From positions 558,001 through 622,000 of the forward strand of contig NZ_JABEKS010000001.1 of the NCBI RefSeq assembly GCF_012985205.1: a stretch of 64,000 nucleotides of DNA. The letters are read 5' to 3'. Origin of the DNA: Planctomonas sp. JC2975 (GTDB lineage Bacteria; Actinomycetota; Actinomycetes; Actinomycetales; Microbacteriaceae). Position 1 is the stretch's first letter. Each line of letters begins with the position of its first letter. This document shows, in pieces, positions 56,395 through 63,315 of this stretch. Below the pieces are notes generated by a model. The model was given only the letters and a program-made list of their open reading frames with translations, was not told the DNA's origin and did no database searches. The position numbers were made by a program, and so were the translations under genes.

Positions 56395-57105
56395 ATGGGT
56401 ATCACGATTCGCGAACCCGCGGAGGGCGACTTCTTCTCGTGGCTCGCCCTCTACGAGGACTACGCAACGTATTACGAGCGAGCCCTGACCGACCAGGGAG
56501 CGCTGCTCGTCTGGAGCTGGCTGACGGATGCCGCCCGTGCCGAACGCGGTCTCGTCGCCGTCGACGACGATGGCGCGCTCATCGGCCTCGTGCACTACCA
56601 CGAGGTTCCGCGCCCGCTGGACGGCGACCACGCCCTGCACATCGATGACCTCTTCGTCTTGGAGGAGCACCGGGAGCAGGGCTTCGGGCGCGCCCTGATC
56701 GAGGCTGTCGCGACGGTCGGCGCCGAGTTCGGCACACCGCTCGTCCAGTGGCTGGCGAAGCAGGACGACCCGGACGCCAGAAGCTTCTACGACGAGATCG
56801 CGGACGCGTCGACCGTTGTCGTGTACCGGCTGCGATCCGCTCAGCAGGCCCCGGCCAGTCCGGCTTCCGCCGATGCACCGTCCGTCGAGCCCGTCCAGAC
56901 CGGCGACGAAGCCGTCGAGGCGACCGACGACGGCGCCACCCCCGATGACTCCCCGGCCGACGACGCCTCCGCCGATGCGCCGGCGACCGATGCGCCGGAT
57001 GCCGATGCATCGGCATCCGATGCCTCTGGGGACAACCCGGAAGACAACCCGGTAGACAGCTCTGCCGGCAGTCCGGCCGCCGAGTCCTCGACGACGGAGG
57101 CCTGA
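56395..57105 (+). CDS. GNAT family N-acetyltransferase with acidic tail
   Basis: 236 residues from ATG 56395 (ACGGAGGGGG upstream). Residues 1-150 form a GNAT domain (TIREPAEGDFFSWLALYEDY, LIGLVHYHEVPRP, HIDDLFVLEEHREQGFGRAL with the acetyl-CoA loop, and FYDEIAD). The last 85 residues are an Ala/Asp/Ser/Pro-rich, strongly acidic tail without fold signs. Acceptor substrate unknown. It lies 93 bp after valS and 3 bp before a small gene, with which it is cotranscribed. Confidence 0.88.
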   Translation: MGITIREPAEGDFFSWLALYEDYATYYERALTDQGALLVWSWLTDAARAERGLVAVDDDGALIGLVHYHEVPRPLDGDHALHIDDLFVLEEHREQGFGRALIEAVATVGAEFGTPLVQWLAKQDDPDARSFYDEIADASTVVVYRLRSAQQAPASPASADAPSVEPVQTGDEAVEATDDGATPDDSPADDASADAPATDAPDADASASDASGDNPEDNPVDSSAGSPAAESSTTEA

Positions 57106-57108
57106 GCA

Positions 57109-57366
57109 ATGCAACTCGGCACGCGCTGGCCCGTCGGAGGGGCTGCTCCCGACCGGCTCCCCTCCGTTGTCGTCTCTGCCGTGCGCTCCGTCGAGGACGA
57201 GCTCGAGGCACTCGACGTCGATGCCTCGACGTGGCGCTGGACGCTGACCTGGCTCGAGGGCAAGCCGGTGGTCGAGCTGGACGACGGCACCGTCATCCGG
57301 TATCACCCCGAGGAAGACTCCGCGACGGTGTCGCAGCCCGACGAGGAAGCACTCGAGGCCGACTGA
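57109..57366 (+). CDS. Small hypothetical protein
   Basis: 85-residue acidic protein starting 3 bp after the GNAT stop. No named domain recognised. The centre (STWRWTLTWLEGKPVVELDDGTVIRYHPEED) looks like a small beta sheet, and the flanks are acidic. Good coding character and tight spacing support a real gene translated with the acetyltransferase. Confidence 0.75.
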   Translation: MQLGTRWPVGGAAPDRLPSVVVSAVRSVEDELEALDVDASTWRWTLTWLEGKPVVELDDGTVIRYHPEEDSATVSQPDEEALEAD

Positions 57367-57370
57367 CGCA

Positions 57371-57408
57371 CGTGTGCCCGGCGGCCGATGCGGCCCGCCG
57401 AGCACACG
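57371..57408. terminator. Bidirectional hairpin between convergent genes
   Basis: CGTGTGC-C-CGGCGG (57371-57384) pairs with CCGCCG-A-GCACACG (57395-57408), 13 pairs and one mismatch. It lies in the 67-bp gap between the small GNAT-linked gene and the 66-residue gene on the other strand. Confidence 0.65.
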
Positions 57409-57433
57409 GTGGAGCGGATGCGATGGTCGACGG

Positions 57434-57634
57434 TCAGGGCATCATCCGTCCCCAGACCTGGGTCCGGCGCGCGCTGTCCTCGTCGTAGCGGGCCTGGATG
57501 CGCGCAACGTGCTCCGCGCGATCCTCACGCCGTTGGGCACTTGCGTTTCCCCACTCGACCATCAGCGCGCCGAGCCTCACGGCCGTGCGCTCGGCGAAGG
57601 ACGGTTCCCGGTAGTGCAGCGTTGCGGTGCTCAT
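57434..57634 (-). CDS. Small protein downstream of an ArsR-type regulator
   Basis: 66-residue, Arg- and Glu-rich protein with no membrane segment: LHYREPSFAERTAVRLGALM then EWGNASAQRREDRAEHVARI. No family recognised. Its start overlaps the regulator stop (ATGA), so the two are made together. It could be a small partner of the regulator or a helix-rich protein of unrelated role. Confidence 0.75.
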   Translation of the reverse strand: MSTATLHYREPSFAERTAVRLGALMVEWGNASAQRREDRAEHVARIQARYDEDSARRTQVWGRMMP

Positions 57635-58245
57635 GAGCTGGTCCCCTTCGGATCGGTGAGCGGGTAGATGTTGAACTGGATCTGCACGCGGCGCGTGCCG
57701 TCAGCCTCCTGGCCGCGATAGCGGTCGCCGAGACGCAGGAAGAGAGCGTCGAGCTCCGTCTTGAGCTCCTCGAGCTGTTCGATCGTGAGCGGGAGCGAGG
57801 TGTGACTGATCGTGCTGGCCTCGACCCATCGCCTCGGGATCGTGTTGTCGGCCTGGTCGATGAACTGCATCGTCTGCTCGAACCAGCGGTGATGCCATGT
57901 CTTCGCGATGAGATCGGCGGCCGCGTTCTCCGACTCGCTCTGGTCGTCCGACGACCTCAGCGATACGGCACCAGGCGTGCGCTCCCACCAGCGCTCACGA
58001 GCTGTCCCCTTGCCCTCGACCTCCCGCACGAAGCCGTGCTTGGCGAGCTCGCGCAGGTGATAGCTCATGGACCCGCTCGACTCCCCAAGGCGTTCGCCGA
58101 GCCCGGTCGCTGTGAGCGGCCCGAACTGCACGAGCTCCTCGAAGATCTGCATGCGGAGCGGATGCGCGAGCGCCTTCAAGGCGGACGCGTCGAGTCGCCG
58201 GAACCTCGGGTTCTCTGCCGGTGCCTGCTCGTCGTCCGTGCTCAT
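57631..58245 (-). CDS. ArsR-type winged-helix transcriptional regulator
   Basis: 204 residues. The N-terminal 100 form a winged helix (LDASALKALAHPLRMQIFEE, LTATGLGERLGESSGSMSYH, LRELAKHGFVREV); the C-terminal half (AKTWHHRWFEQTMQFID ... LPLTIEQLEELKTELDALFLRL) is the helical extension of the HTH_20 group. No metal-binding Cys pair is seen. ATG 58245 has a -10 box 6 nt upstream and no SD, hence a leaderless mRNA. Four direct repeats at 14-bp spacing cover the promoter and are likely its own operator. Confidence 0.92.
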   Translation of the reverse strand: MSTDDEQAPAENPRFRRLDASALKALAHPLRMQIFEELVQFGPLTATGLGERLGESSGSMSYHLRELAKHGFVREVEGKGTARERWWERTPGAVSLRSSDDQSESENAAADLIAKTWHHRWFEQTMQFIDQADNTIPRRWVEASTISHTSLPLTIEQLEELKTELDALFLRLGDRYRGQEADGTRRVQIQFNIYPLTDPKGTSS

Positions 58246-58251
58246 GGGACG

Positions 58252-58320
58252 AGACTACGCGTGCAAACAATTCTTTGCAAGCATTTCTTTGCAATTGGAT
58301 CTTTGCAACAGATCCTTTGC
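58252..58320 (-). promoter_or_regulatory. Promoter with four 14-bp-spaced operator repeats
   Basis: CTTTGC (CTTTGCAA in the first three) begins at 58273, 58287, 58301 and 58315, exactly 14 bp apart. On the coding strand the nearest copy supplies the -35 TTGCAA (58275-58280), spaced 17 bp from -10 TAGTCT (58252-58257), which ends 6 nt before ATG 58245. The other three copies run upstream of the -35. Confidence 0.75.
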
Positions 58321-58352
58321 CTACGCCCCTCACCAGCGCGGTGATCCGCCGG

Positions 58353-59165
58353 TCACCCTCTGGCGACGATCTCCCCGTGCGTCAGCGAGAACCACCCGTC
58401 CTTCGCCGCGACCCATTCGCGCCAGGCGGCGGCCACCGCCCGCAGATCGGTCACCGTCGCGTGCCCGCCTTCGATTGCCCGAGCCGCGAACTCGGACTCC
58501 GTCGCCCGTTCTGCCCAGGACGAACCCCACCACTCGCGATCCGCATCCGAGGCGAACGACCACACCGACGCCGATGCCGTCACCTCCTCGAACCCGGCTC
58601 GCTGCGCCCACGCCTTCAGACGCCGCCCGGCAAGAGGCTCTCCCCCACTGGTGTGCGCGGCGTCCACGTAGATCCGCAGCCATTCGGCGATGCCGGGAAG
58701 CAGCGGATACCAAGCTGGCGTTCCGTAATCCGCATCGCGCGCCGCCACGATGCCACCTGGCTTGAGCACCCGCCGGAACTCGCGGAGGGCGGCCACCGGG
58801 TCGGCGAGGTGCTGCAGCACCTGGTGCGCGTGCACGACGTCGAACGTGGCATCCGCAAACTCGAGCGCGTAGGCGTCACCCGTGCGGAACTCCACGTTGT
58901 GGAGGTCGTTGTCGAATGCCAGACCGTTGGCATTGGCGACGACGTCCTCCGAGGCGTCGATTCCGACGACCCTTCCCGGCGACACCAGGCGGGCGAGATC
59001 GAGGGTGATGGTTCCCGGTCCGCTGCCGACGTCCAGCACGTTCAAGCCCGGCGACAGGTGCGGAATCAGGTAAGCGGCCGAATTCTCTGCGGTGCGCCAG
59101 GAATGAGAGCGGAGCACGCTGGCGTGGTGACCGTGCAGATAGCGCTCGTTGTCGTGGGATGCCAT
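58353..59165 (-). CDS. SAM-dependent class I methyltransferase
   Basis: 270 residues of the UbiE/Methyltransf_11 type: motif I NVLDVGSGPGTITLDLA (about 42-58), motif II VVGIDASEDVV, EFRTGDAYALEF, post-motif FDVVHAHQVLQHLADP and LREFRRVLKPGGIVAARD. A C-terminal helical part with several Trp follows. The substrate is unknown. It is divergent from the M3 peptidase gene, with only 40 bp between the start codons and a -10 box 6 nt before ATG 59165. Confidence 0.9.
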   Translation of the reverse strand: MASHDNERYLHGHHASVLRSHSWRTAENSAAYLIPHLSPGLNVLDVGSGPGTITLDLARLVSPGRVVGIDASEDVVANANGLAFDNDLHNVEFRTGDAYALEFADATFDVVHAHQVLQHLADPVAALREFRRVLKPGGIVAARDADYGTPAWYPLLPGIAEWLRIYVDAAHTSGGEPLAGRRLKAWAQRAGFEEVTASASVWSFASDADREWWGSSWAERATESEFAARAIEGGHATVTDLRAVAAAWREWVAAKDGWFSLTHGEIVARG

Positions 59166-59171
59166 GGGCCC

Positions 59172-59198
59172 AGCCTAGGAAATCGGCCCGCCTAGGCT
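59172..59198. promoter_or_regulatory. Symmetric divergent promoter (methyltransferase / M3 peptidase)
   Basis: Two identical -10 boxes TAGGCT face away from each other: minus strand 59177-59172 (6 nt before ATG 59165) and plus strand 59193-59198 (7 nt before ATG 59206). They are the ends of a perfect inverted repeat AGCCTAGG-N11-CCTAGGCT. The -35 of each, at 17 bp, would be CCAGCC and overlaps the other -10 box. Confidence 0.65.
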
Positions 59199-59205
59199 GG
59201 TGATT

Positions 59206-61227
59206 ATGACGACCAATCCCCTTCTGGCCCCCAGTGGGCTGCCGCAAGGACTTCCGCCGTTCACCGAGATCCGGGATGAGCACTACGCACCTGCCTTCGA
59301 ACAGGGCATGGCCGAGCAGCGCGAAGAGGTGGAGGCCATCGCATCCCAGACCGCCGAGCCCACGTTCGAGAACGTCTTCCTCCCGCTCGAGCGATCCGGA
59401 CAGCTGTTGCGACGCGTGGCCGAGGTGTTCTACAACAAGAGCTCCGCCGACTCGAACGACGACGTCAGCGCGATCGAGGAGGAATTCGCACCCAAGCTCG
59501 CCGCGCACGAGGACGCGATTCGCCTGGATCCGCGCCTCTACTCCCGCATCGAGGCGATCCATTCCGGGTTGGACGAGCTCGGGCTCGACGCGGAGTCCCG
59601 CTATCTCGTCGAGCGATACCACGAGGAGTTCACGCTCGCCGGAGCCGCACTCGCCGAGCCCGAAAAGGTCCGGCTCAAGGAGCTCAACGCGGAGCTCTCG
59701 ACGCTGTCCACCCGGTTCGAGAAGAACCTGCTCGCAGACACCAACGACCTGGCGGTGCACATCACCGACGTCGCCGAGCTCGACGGCCTGAGCGCCGCAG
59801 AGGTCTCCGCCGCCGGTGCCGCGGCATCCGATCGCGGGCTCGACGGATACCTGATCACGCTCGTGCTCCCGACCGGACATCCCTACCTGGACCGGCTCAC
59901 GCGGCGTGACGTGCGCGAGCGCGTGATGCAGGCGTCCCGCTCCCGCGGAGTGCACGGCGGCGATCACGACACCCGCGAGTTGGTGCAGCGCATCACCGCA
60001 CTGCGCGCCGAGCGCGCACGCCTCCTCGGCTTCGAGAACCACGCTGCATTTGTCACCGCTTCCCAGACCGCGAAGACCCCGGATGCCGTCGCCGGGATGC
60101 TCGAACGCCTCGCCCCCGCGGCCGCGCGAAACGCCAGGGCCGAGAAGTCAGACCTCCGAGAGTCCGCGGGATTCGACATCGAGTCATGGGACTGGTCCTT
60201 CTTCTCCGAGAAGGTCCGCGCGGCGAAGTACGACGTGGACACCGCTGCGATGCGTCCCTACTTCGAGGCGGAGCGGGTTCTGCACGACGGCGTGTTCTTC
60301 GCGGCCAACCGGCTGTACGGCATCCGCTTCGACGAACGCCCAGACCTCACCGGATACCACCCCGACGTGCGCGTCTTCGAGGTCTTCGATACCGACGACT
60401 CAACGCTCGGACTCTTCCTCTACGACCTCTACACGCGTGACTCCAAGCGCGGCGGAGCGTGGATGAACGACCTCGGCCAGCGCACGGGGCTGCTCGGCGG
60501 CGACACGGTGGTCGTCAACAACCACAACGTGCCGAAGCCCGCTGCGGGCGAGCCGACCCTGCTCACGTTCGATGAGGTGGGCACGCTGTTCCACGAGTTC
60601 GGCCACGCGCTGCATGGGCTCTTCGGCCGCACCACGTATCCGAAGTTCGCCGGGACGAACGTCTTCCGCGACTTCGTCGAGTTCCCCAGCCAGGTGAACG
60701 AGATGTGGATGCTCTGGCCGGAAGTCCTCGACAACTACGCGCGGCACTTCGAGACCGGTGACCGGATGCCGGAGGAACTCGTCGAGCGGATCCACGCCTC
60801 AGAGGCCTTCAACCAGGGCTACGCTACGGGCACCTACCTTGCTGCGGCCATGCTCGACCAGGCCTGGCACCGCATCGACGCGGACACCATCGTCGAATCA
60901 GTCGAGGACTTCGAGGCTGCCGCGCTCGACGAGGCGGGCCTGCATGACGCTGCCGTGCCGCCGCGGTACTCGAGCACGTACTTCGCCCACACTTTCTCCG
61001 GCGGATACGACGCCGGCTATTACTCGTACATCTGGAGCGAGGTGCTCGACGCCGACACAGTCGAATGGTTCAAGGAGAACGGCGGACTCTCCAGGGACGG
61101 CGGCGAACGCTTCCGCCGACGGCTGCTGGGCGTCGGCGGTTCGAAGGATCCTCTGGAGGCGTACCGCGACTTCCGCGGGCGCGACGCGGTGATCGATCCG
61201 CTGCTGCGACGGCGCGGTCTCGACTGA
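59206..61227 (+). CDS. M3 family metallopeptidase (Dcp-like)
   Basis: Cytosolic zinc dipeptidyl carboxypeptidase/oligopeptidase of 673 residues. Zn motif HEFGH (His463, Glu464, His467) in LFHEFGHALHGLF, followed by FVEFPSQVNEMWMLWPEVL with the third ligand region, and the C-terminal AGYYSYIWSEVL substrate segment; N-terminal helices typical of Dcp. ATG 59206 is chosen over GTG 59200, since the family begins TTNPLL and a -10 box lies 7 nt before the ATG. Confidence 0.95.
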   Translation: MTTNPLLAPSGLPQGLPPFTEIRDEHYAPAFEQGMAEQREEVEAIASQTAEPTFENVFLPLERSGQLLRRVAEVFYNKSSADSNDDVSAIEEEFAPKLAAHEDAIRLDPRLYSRIEAIHSGLDELGLDAESRYLVERYHEEFTLAGAALAEPEKVRLKELNAELSTLSTRFEKNLLADTNDLAVHITDVAELDGLSAAEVSAAGAAASDRGLDGYLITLVLPTGHPYLDRLTRRDVRERVMQASRSRGVHGGDHDTRELVQRITALRAERARLLGFENHAAFVTASQTAKTPDAVAGMLERLAPAAARNARAEKSDLRESAGFDIESWDWSFFSEKVRAAKYDVDTAAMRPYFEAERVLHDGVFFAANRLYGIRFDERPDLTGYHPDVRVFEVFDTDDSTLGLFLYDLYTRDSKRGGAWMNDLGQRTGLLGGDTVVVNNHNVPKPAAGEPTLLTFDEVGTLFHEFGHALHGLFGRTTYPKFAGTNVFRDFVEFPSQVNEMWMLWPEVLDNYARHFETGDRMPEELVERIHASEAFNQGYATGTYLAAAMLDQAWHRIDADTIVESVEDFEAAALDEAGLHDAAVPPRYSSTYFAHTFSGGYDAGYYSYIWSEVLDADTVEWFKENGGLSRDGGERFRRRLLGVGGSKDPLEAYRDFRGRDAVIDPLLRRRGLD

Positions 61228-61242
61228 TCCGATCCCTTCGAG

Positions 61243-61280
61243 TCGGCCCGGTGGACACGACGTCCGCCGGGCCGATTGTT
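61243..61280 (+). terminator. Terminator of the M3 peptidase gene
   Basis: A 14-bp stem (61243-61256 with 61262-61275, one G-T pair, 5-nt loop) begins 15 bp after the stop and is followed by TTGTT. Confidence 0.75.
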
Positions 61281-61402
61281 GCGGAGCGTGACGAACGGAC
61301 GTGCGCCTGTGCGCATCTTTTCATACTGTGATCAGGTCGTCAGGTGGATCATCCGCCGCGACTTCCCATCCGCAGGCCAGACGAACAGCGCAGGAAGAAG
61401 CC

Positions 61403-61732
61403 ATGTCACAGCTCCCCGAACTCGACTACACCGCAGCGTGCGCGTGCGAGTCCGGGCTGATGTGCGCCGACATCCGACCTGGACACGGTCTGCACGCCCT
61501 GCAGCTCCGCCTGGCGGCCGCGACGCCGTCGCGCTGGCAGGACGCGATCATCGTCGGCGAGCGTGACGGCTGGATCGATGTCGCCACCCTCGACGGATCC
61601 GTCGTGTCCCTCTGGAATCACGGAGACCTGACGGAGTCGGTTACCGCGGGCGAGCCCGTGGCTCTGCACACGATGTACAACGTGCTGGCCGCGGGACCCC
61701 GCCGGTTCAACGTTCTGGCCTCCGCCGCCTGA
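61403..61732 (+). CDS. Hypothetical small protein
   Basis: 109 residues from ATG 61403 (RBS CAGGAAG). No named family recognised. The N terminus has a Cys cluster (AACACESGLMC), and the remainder (LQLRLAAATPSRWQDAIIVG, DVATLDGSVVSLWNHGDLT, EPVALHTMYNVLAAG) looks like a small beta barrel. No signal peptide. The frame continues upstream, but without an RBS. Converges with the copper-protein gene. Confidence 0.75.
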   Translation: MSQLPELDYTAACACESGLMCADIRPGHGLHALQLRLAAATPSRWQDAIIVGERDGWIDVATLDGSVVSLWNHGDLTESVTAGEPVALHTMYNVLAAGPRRFNVLASAA

Positions 61733-61784
61733 GCCACCGCGGCGGGTGGCGTCGGTCGGACGTCCTCGCTCAGATCGTCTCGGC

Positions 61785-62210
61785 TCAGACCGTCTCCGCG
61801 TCGCGCATCATGTCGAGCATGGCCTGGCAGGCGTTCATGCACTCCGTGCAGGCCATCGCGCACATGCGGCAGGTCTCGCTCATCTCGGCGTGATTTCCGC
61901 ACTCGTCGGCGCACGCCGAGCACATGGCCATGCATGCCCGCAGCATGGCCTGCATCGCCGTCATGTCGAATCCGCTCGGACGCATCAGCATGCGCATCAT
62001 CGTGTTGGAGACGTCCGCGCAGTCCATGCACATCGACGCGCACTTGATCATGCCGTCGGCCATGTCGTTGTCCGCGCACATCGTGCACGCCTGCTCGCAC
62101 GCCGAACACGCCTCGATGCAGGCCTGCATCGTCATCGCGTCCATCGCAGGCATACCGATCGCGTCCATCGACATGTTCTGCATCATTTCGGCCGTCATAT
62201 TCGTGTTCAT
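61785..62210 (-). CDS. Four-helix bundle copper-binding protein (Csp-like)
   Basis: 141 residues from ATG 62210 (SD GGGGGA) with 17 Cys and very many Met. Cys occur in CxxxC and CxxC spacing along predicted helices (ACIEACSACEQACTMC; KCASMCMDCADV; ACMAMCSACADEC; CRMCAMACTECMNAC), the pattern of DUF326/Csp copper storage proteins that bind many Cu(I) inside the bundle. No signal peptide, so a cytosolic Csp3-like type is likely. No copper exporter or CsoR gene is adjacent. Confidence 0.93.
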   Translation of the reverse strand: MNTNMTAEMMQNMSMDAIGMPAMDAMTMQACIEACSACEQACTMCADNDMADGMIKCASMCMDCADVSNTMMRMLMRPSGFDMTAMQAMLRACMAMCSACADECGNHAEMSETCRMCAMACTECMNACQAMLDMMRDAETV

Positions 62211-62290
62211 CGGGTCCCCCGTGTCTGAAGCGAATCGAGATGTCACCGGCGATGCTACGCCGGGCTCTGAGTCGCCCACCACGGTCCGGC

Positions 62291-63280
62291 TCACAAAACT
62301 GCGGCTTCGAGCAGCCGAAATCGTCCTGTGCCGGGGTCGAGTTCGGCGCGCACGCCGTTCGGCACGACGAACTGAGGATCGGTGTGGCCGATGTCGACGC
62401 CGGCGAGTACCGGGATCTCCCCGATCCCCCATTCATCCAGGCGCTCGAGGACGATCCGATCCAGCTCGCGCACCTGCGCGGCGTCGTAACCGTTCGGCCG
62501 ACCGATCACGAGACCCGCGATCCGCTGGAGGATTCCCTGCGCACCGTAGTTGCGCAGCCAATAGCCGACCTGCGCCGCCGATGGCCGGTCTTCCGACGTC
62601 TCCAGGTACAGGATGACGTCGTCGAAGAACTCCGGCCCTGGCCAGAACGGGGTTCCGACCATCATGTCCAGCACGTCGATGCATCCGCCGAACAGTCGAC
62701 CGCTTCGCGGTGCGGATCCGCGGAGCCACCGCCATCCGCTGTTCCGGCGCAGCCTGTTCACCCGGGTGCCGTCCTGCTGCGACCAATCCGGATATCCGGC
62801 GGACCACTGGGTGAAGGGGCGGTACTCGTACGCGTCTGCAGGCGTGAAGAGGATGTCCCGCACGTGATCGATCATTCCCGGGAGGTTCGCCGCCTGAGCG
62901 AATCCGGCCATCACCGAGGGACCGTTGAACGTCACGAGGCCATGCTGCGCAAGCCAGACGAGCTGGGTCGTCGTGTCGGAGTAGCCGAGCATGATCTTCG
63001 GATGCTCGGCGATGGCATCCATGTCGAGATACGGCAGGATGCGAACCGAGTCGTCGCCCCCGATGACGCTCAGCACGGCGGCGATCTGCGGATCCGCGAA
63101 CGCCTCGTTCACGTCGGCGGCTCGCGCCTGCGGGCTCCGCCACGCCTCGTCCGGCGTCAGGCGGGTGGAGGGGAACTCGACGGGTACGAGCCCGAGCCGG
63201 TCTTCGAGAGTAGCGAGGCCGGCGCGATACACGTGCGGGAACACAGTCGACCCCGGCCACGATGTTGCGACGATCGCCAC
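62291..63280 (-). CDS. LD-carboxypeptidase, S66 family (MccF-like)
   Basis: Serine peptidase cleaving tetrapeptide LD bonds in muropeptide recycling, or microcin-type conjugates. 329 residues from GTG 63280: AIVATSWPG, LSVIGGDDSVRILPYLD, MLGYSDTTTQLVWLAQHG with the nucleophile Ser, FNGPSVMAGF, RLFGGCIDVLDMMVG with the Glu region and VLAGVDIGHTDPQFVVPNGV near the end. Family members usually begin about 13 residues earlier; those codons (RRLHPGDR) are in frame up to CTG 63319, which overlaps the clpX stop. The true start may therefore be CTG. Confidence 0.88.
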   Translation of the reverse strand: MAIVATSWPGSTVFPHVYRAGLATLEDRLGLVPVEFPSTRLTPDEAWRSPQARAADVNEAFADPQIAAVLSVIGGDDSVRILPYLDMDAIAEHPKIMLGYSDTTTQLVWLAQHGLVTFNGPSVMAGFAQAANLPGMIDHVRDILFTPADAYEYRPFTQWSAGYPDWSQQDGTRVNRLRRNSGWRWLRGSAPRSGRLFGGCIDVLDMMVGTPFWPGPEFFDDVILYLETSEDRPSAAQVGYWLRNYGAQGILQRIAGLVIGRPNGYDAAQVRELDRIVLERLDEWGIGEIPVLAGVDIGHTDPQFVVPNGVRAELDPGTGRFRLLEAAVL

Positions 63281-63315
63281 CCGGTCGCCCGGATGCAGCC
63301 GCCGCGGCTTGAGGC

